Below, one piece after another: positions 56,382 through 64,000 of a stretch of 64,000 bases of DNA (position 1 is its first letter; each line of letters starts with the position of its first letter). The position numbers were made by a program, and so were the translations under genes. Below the pieces are notes generated by a model. The model did not search any database. It was given only the letters and a program-made list of their open reading frames with translations, and was not told the DNA's origin. The stretch comes from Acidipila sp. EB88 (GTDB lineage: Bacteria > Acidobacteriota > Terriglobia > Terriglobales > Acidobacteriaceae): positions 1,488,001 through 1,552,000 of the forward strand of contig NZ_QWEV01000005.1 of NCBI RefSeq assembly GCF_003858395.1, given 5' to 3'.

Positions 56382-58376
56382 TTACATGCTGGGCATCGGT
56401 GCCTTGCTTGGGGCAAGGATGTCGTCGAACCGCGCGGGGGTGCCTTCCACGCGTTGGAGCGACGGGTAGCGCAGACCCTTGTGGTAGTCGAAGGCAAGCG
56501 TCTGGTACTTGTCCTCGCGCTTGAAGACGAGCTCGATCGGCTTGCTGTCCTTTTCCGCGTCGAGGATCGTCTTCTTGAGCAGGGCTGGGGCATACGCGGT
56601 GCCATTTACGGAGATCAGCTCCATGTCGGGCGTCACGCCCAGCTTGAACGCAGGGCTGTTCCAGTAGACGGAGCCAACCATGCTGCCGCCGCCACTGTTG
56701 CCGCCGCGCGCAGAGCCGATCGTGAAGCCAAGCGAGGTAGAGAAGTCAGCATAGCCGGCAGCGGTCTGCGCTTTCTCAATCCACGCGGTGGGCTTATCGG
56801 TGTACACCAGCTTGTAGCCGCCGCGGGTAAAGCCATCCTCAGGCACCGCCGGGTGCAGGTCATACACGTGCGTCTTGAGGAAGCCGTCCCAGTCGAACGG
56901 AGCGACGGTGTTGAGCGCCTTGACCACATCTTCGAAGTGGTAGGTGAACGTGACGTAGCTGCCGTTGTACACGCCGTAGAAGAGCTTCGCGAAATCGTCG
57001 AGCGACTTCTGCCCGTTGGTGAGTTCGCGGATCTTAGTGTCGGCGTCGAGCCAGATCAGCTCGCCTTCGGTGTAGTAGTCCTCGGGCCGCTGCCAGGAAA
57101 CCCAGGTGACCGGCGAGCGCTGCGACACGGTGGGCTGGTTGGTGGTGTCCACCAGCGGGCGCCACTCGCGGCTCGGGCTTACTTCGAACCCAGCGGCAAC
57201 GCGCGCAAACACATCGCGGGTTTCTTCCGGGGTGCGCATGCCGGCACGTGCGGTCAGCACATTGCCGAAGTACTGGGTCATGCCTTCATAGACCCAGAGC
57301 AGGTCGTCACGCATCGGCACGTTGAAGTTCGCGGTCCACAGGTCAGCCGGCCGGCGGAACTTGCCATCCCACGAGTGGGTGTACTCATGGCCGAGCAGGT
57401 CGCGGCCGCCTACACCGGCAGCCCAATCGGTAAAGTAGTCGCGGCCGTGGCCGTCTTCGCTGGACTGGTGATGCTCGAGCCCCACGCCGCCAACCTTGTC
57501 GCTCAGCAGCAGCAGAAAGTCATAGTGGTCGTAGTGATGCGAGCCGTAAAGCTTGTCCGCTTCAAGCGCGAGCTGCTTGTGCTTGGCCAGCTCGTCCGGG
57601 GTGATCTCGAGGTCTTCTGCCTTGTCGGAGAACACGTCGAGGTGCACGATGTCGGTCGGCGCGGGCGACAGGTCGACGCGCTTGAAGTTGACGCCGGCGT
57701 ACAGTGGCGAATCCACCAGCGTGTTGAGCGGCGTCTGCTTGAACGTCACGGTCGCGCCGTCCGCCGAGGCAGTCTCAAGCGCCGTGGCGTACTTCCAGCC
57801 CTCGGGCAGCTTCAGCGTGGTGTCAAAAGGGATCTGCCGGGCGAAGTAGCCGGCGGGATACATCACGACCTCGTTCCACTCCAGGTCGGCGATCTCGTTG
57901 GAGATCTCGATGCGGCCTTCGGCGCGCTTGACCGGCGACAGGTACTGGAAGTCCAGCCCGACAGACTTTGCGCCCGCGTTCAGTGGCACGTGGAAGGCGT
58001 ACACATTGACGCGATCGCGCACCCACTGCACGCGCGTTCCATCGACGGTGGTCACAATGCCGCCGAGCTTCGAGATCGGACCTGTGGGTGAGTGGTTGCC
58101 GGGGATCCACTGCGGGTAGAGCAGCACCAGTTCCTTGGCGCCCTTTGCAACCGGAATCTCTTCATGCACGGTGGCCACACGGCGCGCATTGTCGCTGAGG
58201 TCGACCATCAGCTTGACGGGGCCGACATACGGCTTGTCGACAGGCTCCGCGATTGCGGGCACCATGGGGTCCGGCTGAGGCTGGGGCTGCGGCATGGTTT
58301 GCGCGAGCAGTGGGGCCGCGAGCACAAACGTCGCAGCGGCAAGCAGGGATACGGAGCGGTGAAGAGGAATCGCCAT
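56382..58376 (-). CDS. Secreted M61 family metallopeptidase with PDZ domain
   Basis: 664-residue peptidase of the glycyl-aminopeptidase family. Order: signal peptide ('LLAAATFVLAAPLLAQT'), Peptidase_M61 N-terminal beta domain, catalytic domain with zinc motif 'LLGHEYTHSWDGKFRRP' (HExxH), 'DLLWVYEGMTQYFG' (third zinc ligand Glu), and a C-terminal PDZ-like domain ('MVGSVYWNSPAFKLGVTPDM'). Substrates in this family are peptides with N-terminal Gly/Ala. The start at 58376 is chosen to give the signal peptide; the frame is open upstream to 58475. Confidence 0.92.
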   Translation of the reverse strand: MAIPLHRSVSLLAAATFVLAAPLLAQTMPQPQPQPDPMVPAIAEPVDKPYVGPVKLMVDLSDNARRVATVHEEIPVAKGAKELVLLYPQWIPGNHSPTGPISKLGGIVTTVDGTRVQWVRDRVNVYAFHVPLNAGAKSVGLDFQYLSPVKRAEGRIEISNEIADLEWNEVVMYPAGYFARQIPFDTTLKLPEGWKYATALETASADGATVTFKQTPLNTLVDSPLYAGVNFKRVDLSPAPTDIVHLDVFSDKAEDLEITPDELAKHKQLALEADKLYGSHHYDHYDFLLLLSDKVGGVGLEHHQSSEDGHGRDYFTDWAAGVGGRDLLGHEYTHSWDGKFRRPADLWTANFNVPMRDDLLWVYEGMTQYFGNVLTARAGMRTPEETRDVFARVAAGFEVSPSREWRPLVDTTNQPTVSQRSPVTWVSWQRPEDYYTEGELIWLDADTKIRELTNGQKSLDDFAKLFYGVYNGSYVTFTYHFEDVVKALNTVAPFDWDGFLKTHVYDLHPAVPEDGFTRGGYKLVYTDKPTAWIEKAQTAAGYADFSTSLGFTIGSARGGNSGGGSMVGSVYWNSPAFKLGVTPDMELISVNGTAYAPALLKKTILDAEKDSKPIELVFKREDKYQTLAFDYHKGLRYPSLQRVEGTPARFDDILAPSKAPMPSM

Positions 58377-58489
58377 GTTACGAGCCAGTGTATACGCCAC
58401 TGTGCTTCGGCTTGTATTCCCTTTCGGCCTGTTGCCCGGCGCAGCTGCCGTGCAGAGATGCACTCCGCACGGCACCCGAATCAGAACAA

Positions 58490-60784
58490 CTACCTTGTCC
58501 CGCTGAGTGTGACCTCCTGCTTCAGCGGCAGCGTTTGCGACGAGCCGCCGGCGGCAAAGGTATACGCTCCCGGAACGACCTTCATGGTGCTGCTGGCCTC
58601 GTCATACACCGACAGGAAGAGCGGATCCACATCAATGGTGACCGTGCGGCTCTCACCCGGTTGCAGCATCACCTTGTCGAAGCCGACCAGGCGCTTCGGC
58701 GGCTCCTGCGCGGAGGCAGGCAGCATGGCATACAGCTCCACCACCTCGGCGCCGGCGCGCTTGCCCGTGTTCTTCACGGTCAGGGTTGCAGTGGGCTTCT
58801 CACCCGCGGTGACCTTCAGGCCGGAGTAGCCGAACGTCGTGTACGACAGCCCGTAGCCAAATGGAAACAGCACCGGCTTGTGCTCCGCGTCGTACCACTT
58901 GTAGCCGATCTTGAGGCCTTCATCGTAGTGGGTGGTGTAAGTCGAAACATGCGCTGCCCCGGCGACCGCGCTTGTTCCCTGCCCCTGATCCTCCGCAGGC
59001 AGCGGCGGAATCGTGGCGTGCGGCAGGTCGGCATCGTTCATCGGGAAAGTGTTCGGCAGCTTGCCCGATGGATTCACCGCGCCGGTCAGAATGTTGGCCA
59101 GCGCGGTTGCGCCACGCGAGCCGCTGTACCAGGCTTCCACGATGCCCTCGACCTTGCCAGCCCATGGCATTAGCGCGGGTGAGCCAGTCTCCAGCACAAC
59201 GACCGTATGCGGGTTTGCCGCGGCGACCGCCTCTACCAGTGCGTCCTGGTTGTCAGGCAGCCCCAGGGTCGGCAGGTCCATGCCTTCGCTCTCCCACTGC
59301 TGCACAAACACGATCGCGACATCTGCCTGCTTCGCCGCGGCTGCCGCGGCAGCAGGGTCGTCGCCTGCGTTGAACGCGATCTTTGCTCCGGGCATGGCTT
59401 TCTCGAGCTGCCGCAGCGGCGAGGTCGGAAACCATACGTGGTCCTGCCAGTGCGTGGTGCCCTGGCCCGGAGGGGCAATCGCGTTGCCACCCGGCGGGTC
59501 CACCTGCGCGGAGCCACCGCCCGACAACATGCCCACATCCGCATGGGCGCCGATGACGGCGATAGAGCGAACCTTCGCGTTCTCCAGCGGCAGGATGTTC
59601 TTTTCATTCTTGAGCAGGACGATCGAGCCCTCCTCCACCTGCTGGGTAACGTCGAGATCGTGCTCCACGTCGATCACGCCCCGCTCGACCGGGTAGTCCA
59701 CGATGCCGTCGGCAAAGTAGGAGCGCAGCATGCGGTGCACGTGCCCGTCGATCTCCGCCACGGAGACCTGGCCGGCCTGCACGGCCTTCTTCATGGCCGG
59801 GCCAAAGTACTCGTCGATCGGCTCTTCGTTATCGAGGCCTGCGTGCGACGCCTTTACCGTGGAGTGCGTGCCGCCCCAGTCCGACAGCACGAAGCCGGGG
59901 AATTTCCAGTCGCCCTTGAGCACCTGGTTCAGCAGGTAGTCGTTCTCGCAGGCGTAGTCGCCGTTGATGCGGTTGTACGAGCACATCACCGCCCCGGGCT
60001 GCGCATCGCGTACGCCGATCTGGAACGCAAGCAGGTCGCCTTCGCGCATGGCCCGCTTGGAGATCACGGCATTCACCAGGGTGCGGCCTGTCTCCTGGTC
60101 GTTGATGGCGTAATGCTTGATATCGCCGATCACGTGCTGCGCCTGCTCGCCGGTCATCAGCTGACCGACCAGCGTGCCGCCCAGCACCGGGTCTTCGCCC
60201 AGGTACTCAAAAGTGCGGCCATTGCGTGGTTCGCGCGTGAGGTTCACGCCGCCGCCCAGGGTCATGTTGTAGCCCTGTGCGCGCAGCTCGCGACCAATCA
60301 GCGCGCCGTACTCGTAGGCGGCATGGCGGTCCCAGCTCGCGGCAGCGCCGGCGTTGCTGGGCATCGCGGTGGAGTACCGGCCATTCTCACCTGAGGAGCG
60401 CACGCCGTACGCAGCGTCCGACATGTCCACCCCGGGCAGTCCCAGCCTGGCGATGGGCGCGATGTAGCCTGCTCCGCCGTTCGACTGTGCGGTCAGGGGC
60501 ATCTGCCAGTTGCCGCCGTGCGCCATGCCATTCCCATGCAGCAGGCTCAGCTTCTCGTCCAGCGTCATCTCCTTGAGCAGGAGGTCGGCGCGTTCGTCGG
60601 GCGACAGGCTCTTGTCCATCCAGGGCTTCGAAGCAAGGATGGCCTTCTGTTGCGCCGCCGCTTTGCGCTGCTGGGCCACGGTGGTCTGCGCCTTGGCGCC
60701 GGAGGCCGAAAAACCGGCAATTGTGAGTGCCAGGAGTACATACCCACTGGTTCGGGTTCCAAAAATTTTGATCCTGCTCGCCAT
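58490..60784 (-). CDS. Secreted GH3 beta-glucosidase
   Basis: 764-residue enzyme. A signal peptide ('YVLLALTIAGFSASGAKAQ') precedes the GH3 barrel: 'EKLSLLHGNGM', 'LGLPGVDMSDAAYGVR', 'GGGVNLTREPRNGRTFEYLG', 'IKHYAINDQE', and the nucleophile Asp in 'FPGFVLSDWGGTHS'. The C-terminal domain has 'AVIGAHADVGMLSGGGSAQV' and 'NTFPMNDADLPHA', and the FnIII-like end has 'FPFGYGLSYTTFGY'. The motif set is of the beta-glucosidase type without a PA14 insert. The start at 60784 has AGGGG upstream. It differs clearly from the other GH3 enzyme in this window. Confidence 0.92.
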   Translation of the reverse strand: MASRIKIFGTRTSGYVLLALTIAGFSASGAKAQTTVAQQRKAAAQQKAILASKPWMDKSLSPDERADLLLKEMTLDEKLSLLHGNGMAHGGNWQMPLTAQSNGGAGYIAPIARLGLPGVDMSDAAYGVRSSGENGRYSTAMPSNAGAAASWDRHAAYEYGALIGRELRAQGYNMTLGGGVNLTREPRNGRTFEYLGEDPVLGGTLVGQLMTGEQAQHVIGDIKHYAINDQETGRTLVNAVISKRAMREGDLLAFQIGVRDAQPGAVMCSYNRINGDYACENDYLLNQVLKGDWKFPGFVLSDWGGTHSTVKASHAGLDNEEPIDEYFGPAMKKAVQAGQVSVAEIDGHVHRMLRSYFADGIVDYPVERGVIDVEHDLDVTQQVEEGSIVLLKNEKNILPLENAKVRSIAVIGAHADVGMLSGGGSAQVDPPGGNAIAPPGQGTTHWQDHVWFPTSPLRQLEKAMPGAKIAFNAGDDPAAAAAAAKQADVAIVFVQQWESEGMDLPTLGLPDNQDALVEAVAAANPHTVVVLETGSPALMPWAGKVEGIVEAWYSGSRGATALANILTGAVNPSGKLPNTFPMNDADLPHATIPPLPAEDQGQGTSAVAGAAHVSTYTTHYDEGLKIGYKWYDAEHKPVLFPFGYGLSYTTFGYSGLKVTAGEKPTATLTVKNTGKRAGAEVVELYAMLPASAQEPPKRLVGFDKVMLQPGESRTVTIDVDPLFLSVYDEASSTMKVVPGAYTFAAGGSSQTLPLKQEVTLSGTR

Positions 60785-60951
60785 GCGACCTGCCCCTTTG
60801 CGGCGCATTGCTGCGCCCGCAAACAGCGGGCGCGCGCCGCTGCCAAGTCTAAGCAAAAGACCCGTCTTGCGCCAGCAATGCCGTTACCGCTGTTTCAGGC
60901 GCACACAGTTGGCATGCGCCGGAGCCGTAGTGCCTGGCGGCCGGCACCCGC

Positions 60952-62127
60952 TCACCGTGCTACAGGGGCGGCGGACGCATCGAGCAATTGCTTGAGGTAG
61001 CCCTGCCAGATCGCCGGCAGGGTGTGGGTGCCGTGTCCCCGTGTCTGCTCGGTAATCGGCAGCAGCACAAACTGGCCATGCGGCACCAGGTGGATGTCCC
61101 GGTCCGCGATGTGCAGCTCGGGCGGGTTGATGAAGTCATCGGCGGAGTTGATCTGGAGCAGCGGCGCGGTGATCGTGCCGAGCTTTGGAAATGGGTTGTA
61201 GTTCCGCGACGACGCGAACTGGTAGATCATGTCGTTCGCGTCCAGCGTGGCCGCCCGGCTGTCGAGCATCTTGTCGAGGTACTGGTCCGCTGCGTCCCGG
61301 GTCGGCTCGTGCTCCTGCATCTGCAAGGGGCTCGAGCCCATGAGCAGCACAATCTCCTCGGCCGCGCGCAGGCCGGCGGTTGGCTCGGCGGTGTACTCGC
61401 CACCATGGAACGTCGGGTCACTCTCGATGTTCTCGATCACCATCTTGCGGGTCATCCGGTTGCGGCCCGCGATCTCAACCGGCTGGCACGCCAGGGGCAT
61501 CAGCGCGTCGGCGTACGCGGGGTACGCCTCGCCCCAGACAAAGGCATGCATGCAGCCCATGCTGGTGCCGAGGATCAGGCGCGCATGGTCCACATGCAGC
61601 CCCTCGGTCAGCAGCACGTGCTGCGCCCGCACCATGTCGTCGTAGTCGTACCTGGGAAAGCGCATGTGCAGGCCGTCGCTCGGCTTGGACGAGTCGCCAT
61701 GGCCGATCGAGTCGGGAAGGATGATGTAGTATCTGGCCGCATCGAGCAGTTGCCCCGGCCCGAACAGCACCCCGGCAAAGCCTGCGCCGAGGAACTGCTC
61801 GGCCGAGCCGCCGGTGCCGTGAAGGATCATCACCGCATTGTCGACGTGCCCCTGCACATTGCGGTGTGGTGTGCCCAGCGTGACGTAGTGCAGCCGCAGC
61901 TCGGCAAGCTTCTCGCCATCGGCAAACTGGAAATCATGCGCGGTGTAACTGGCCGACACGCCGTTTGGATACTTGCTGACGTCGTACTCGGTGCCATGCG
62001 CCGCCTGCGGAACTCCGAGCGTTTTCTGCTGTGTCTGCTGGGCTGCTGCCATGCTGCCGGCAACAAGGGAGGCTGCAGCGCATGCAAGAGCAAGCGCTGC
62101 TGCGAAACGGGGGAAACAGGTACGCAT
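60952..62127 (-). CDS. Secreted alpha/beta hydrolase, homoserine O-acetyltransferase-like (second copy type)
   Basis: 391-residue exported MetX-like hydrolase with a signal peptide ('ALALACAAASLVAGSMAAAQ'). Core motifs: 'ELRLHYVTLGTPHRN', 'AVMILHGTGGSAEQF', 'YIILPDSIGHGDSSKPSDG', nucleophile elbow 'LILGTSMGCMHAFVW', 'PLLQINSADDFINPPEL' (Asp region) and the His in 'EQTRGHGTHTLP'. AAAGGA lies 9 bases before the ATG. It begins 3 bases after the stop of the amidase upstream. The fold matches the hydrolase at 36829 but the sequences are divergent, so this is a paralog, not a recent copy. Confidence 0.86.
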   Translation of the reverse strand: MRTCFPRFAAALALACAAASLVAGSMAAAQQTQQKTLGVPQAAHGTEYDVSKYPNGVSASYTAHDFQFADGEKLAELRLHYVTLGTPHRNVQGHVDNAVMILHGTGGSAEQFLGAGFAGVLFGPGQLLDAARYYIILPDSIGHGDSSKPSDGLHMRFPRYDYDDMVRAQHVLLTEGLHVDHARLILGTSMGCMHAFVWGEAYPAYADALMPLACQPVEIAGRNRMTRKMVIENIESDPTFHGGEYTAEPTAGLRAAEEIVLLMGSSPLQMQEHEPTRDAADQYLDKMLDSRAATLDANDMIYQFASSRNYNPFPKLGTITAPLLQINSADDFINPPELHIADRDIHLVPHGQFVLLPITEQTRGHGTHTLPAIWQGYLKQLLDASAAPVAR

Positions 62128-62130
62128 CGT

Positions 62131-63983
62131 TCAAAATCCTTTCGGTCGCGCATCGGCGACATGCAGGGCTCCCTCAAGTGCAAGGCCTGCACTGACCATC
62201 GTGCCCTCGTCAAAGAGTCGGCCGATAAAAGTCACACCATGCGGCACCCGGAGCGGCGGCGCAAAGCGAGGCAGCGGATGCGCGGGATCGGGCGCCCAGT
62301 CGCTGCGGGCTTCCGCAATCTCCACAAACCCGGCGCGCACGGTGAGCGAGGGGTGCCCGGTGAAGTTGGTGATGGTGAGCATCTCGTCGCGCAGCGACGG
62401 CACCAGCAGCACATCCACATCGTGGAAGATGCGGGCCATCTCGAGCGCCACGCGGCGACGCATCCGGTCTGCCTGCACGAAGTCCACAGCTGAAAGAAAC
62501 CGGGCCTGGCGGAACGAGTTAGGCCACGCATCCGGCACCTGCATCTTGAGCTCATCGACGCGGTGCGACAGCACCAGCTCTTCAAACGCCGCCGAGCCCT
62601 CGGCGAACAGGATTACCTGCAGCGAGTCATAGGGCCAGTCCGGCAGGGTGACCGGGACGGGCTGCATGCCCAGCTTCTCCAGCATGGCAAACGCGGCGCG
62701 ATCCACTTCGGTTGCCGGAGCTTCCTGCAGCCATTTAGGGACGTACCCGACGCGCAGGCCCCGCACCGCCCGCCCCGCGTTGAACTCCAGTGTCGACGGC
62801 ACACTGGACACATCGCCGGCATCGGGACCGCTGATAGCGTTGAGCACCAGCAGGGTGTCTTCGACCCCGCGCGCCATGGGTCCCAGCTTGTCGAGTGACC
62901 AGCAGAGCGTCATGGCGCCGGTCCGGGCCACGCGGCCAAACGTGGGACGAAGACCGCACACGCCGCACCGCATGCTGGGGCTCACGATGCTGCCGCCGGT
63001 TTCCGAGCCGATCGCGAAGCCGACGAGCCCGGCAGCAACGGCAGAGCCCGGACCGGCGCTGGACCCGCTTGCGCCTTCCTGCAGGTTCCATGGGTTCATG
63101 GTCTGGCCGCCGAACCAGACATCGTTCAGCGCAAGTGCGCCCAGCGAAAGCTTCGCCACCAGCACAGCGCCGGCCTCCCGCAGCCGCTTGACCACCGCGG
63201 CATCTTCGGCGGGGACGCGATTGCGAAACGGCTCCGCGCCATAGGTGGTGGCGATGCCTGCGGTGTCGAGCAGGTCTTTGGCGCCCCACGGGATGCCGTG
63301 CAATGGGCCGCGATAGTGCCCGGCCGCAATCTCGGCATCAGCCCTGCGCGCCTGCTCAAGCGCAAGGCCGTCCGTAAGGGTGATGACACAGTGCAGTTGC
63401 GGATCGAACTGCTTCAGGCGTTCCAGGTAAATCCGGGTCAGGCGCTCCGAGGTGAGCTTGCGGCTCTTGATCCAGGCACCCAGTTCCACCACGTTTGCAA
63501 AAGCGATCTCGGTGTCGCTCGAAGGAAGCGGCCGATCGAGCGGCTTGCTGGGCTGGAAGCCCGTGCCCGGGGCCGCCGGGGCAAGCTGCTCGCCCGGCAG
63601 GAGGGGGGTCCAGACCGTGGCAGGCGCGATGGTCTCCGGCAGTGGCACCACCCGCGGCCCGACCCGGCGCTCCAGCAGGGGCGCCATCGCCTGCCGCCAG
63701 TTGCCCGCTGCCTCGGCGCGGTCCTTCGCTGTAAGTTCAACCTCCACCAGCTTTTCAGCCTGGGCGAAGGTCTCAGTTGAGACCTCCGGACCTGCCGCGG
63801 GCGCCGTGCCGAAGGCCGGGGGGCCCCGGGAGGAAGAGCCGGCTTTGTCGCATCAGCACCGCTTTGTGCCAGCGCATCGAGAGGCAGGAGCTCGGGTGCA
63901 AGGGCGGCTGCGAAAACACCGGCAGCGCCTCGCTGCAGAAAAAGGCGGCGCGAAGAAGGAGCTTTCAGATCGATGGGCGGCAG
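62131..63983 (-). CDS. Tat-exported amidase (amidase-signature family), interrupted by an apparent frameshift near the 5' end
   Basis: About 617 residues after correction. The 5' part (63983-63830) encodes a twin-arginine signal 'SRRLFLQRGAAGVFAAALAP'. The frame shifts in a GGGGGGCCCCGGG tract (63818-63830). One extra base joins 'TKPALPPG' to 'FGTAPAAGPEVSTETFAQAE' and then the main frame ('KLVEVELTAKDRAEAAGNWR'). The amidase triad: Lys in 'GIPWGAKDLLDT', cis-Ser in 'GASGSSAGPGSAV', Ser in 'GSETGGSIVSP'. The start is probably the CTG at 63983 after AGGAG, an unusual start codon; an upstream start outside the window cannot be excluded. It is followed 3 bases later by the MetX-like hydrolase. 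Confidence 0.82.
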
Positions 63984-64000
63984 GGCACAGCTCCTGGAAA

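Noticed and set aside
60952..62127. True homoserine O-acetyltransferase (metX) for methionine synthesis
   Set aside because: Both MetX-like proteins have export signals and sit with secreted amidases, which does not fit a cytoplasmic biosynthetic enzyme.

Overview
The window looks like a chromosomal segment of a soil-type Acidobacteriota bacterium, probably in the Terriglobia (Granulicella/Terriglobus/Edaphobacter-like). The assignment is an inference. It rests on the high-GC coding style, a TonB-dependent receptor with an N-terminal carboxypeptidase-regulatory domain and an 'LPLNGRN' plug motif, many secreted glycoside hydrolases, a tricorn-like S41 protease and a FUSC-type membrane protein. 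No integrase, transposase, phage gene, CRISPR array or rRNA was found. One tRNA-Pro(GGG) is present.

Layout. 0-4.4 kb: outer-membrane receptor and a single-domain response regulator. 4.5-17.1 kb: a mostly minus-strand series with a GH78 alpha-L-rhamnosidase, tricorn-like protease, catalase-family protein, DUF1003 protein, CBM9-like protein and a repeat-rich secreted protein. 17.3-24.3 kb: housekeeping genes for peroxiredoxin, 3-methyladenine glycosylase, panB-panC, deoxynucleoside kinase, polysaccharide deacetylase, Fe-trafficking protein, tRNA-Pro and two small Cys-rich proteins. 24.4-29.0 kb: an ECF sigma factor, a membrane anti-sigma candidate with a HEAT-like tail, a double-PDZ protein and a radical SAM enzyme. 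29.3-35.0 kb: a small charged protein, the otsB-otsA-FUSC operon and motA-motB. 35.2-44.2 kb: a secreted amidase with a MetX-like hydrolase, a pullulanase, a metallo-beta-lactamase-fold protein and a VOC protein. 44.3-64.0 kb: GH3, a ROK repressor, a Tat-exported Gfo/Idh oxidoreductase, a pseudokinase-SPOR protein, topoisomerase I, GH92, an M61 peptidase, a second GH3 and a second MetX-like hydrolase with its amidase.

How they work together. The dominant theme is uptake and degradation of plant and microbial polysaccharides (rhamnosidase, two GH3, GH92, pullulanase, deacetylase, receptor, sugar-responsive ROK regulator). Trehalose synthesis, peroxide defence and an envelope-stress sigma module add stress tolerance.

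Data quality matters most to anyone reusing this sequence. Seven genes are broken by a reading-frame shift, and each is restored by adding one base to a run of G or C. The positions are about 16563, 26251, 27487, 30948, 32602, 35260 and 63818. The uniform pattern points to homopolymer under-calling rather than gene decay. I annotate these genes across their repaired spans.

The best biological leads are a secreted amidase plus MetX-like hydrolase pair that occurs twice in the same order, a membrane pseudokinase with a periplasmic SPOR domain, and a secreted protein with 'DPDRPTLHRK' repeats.
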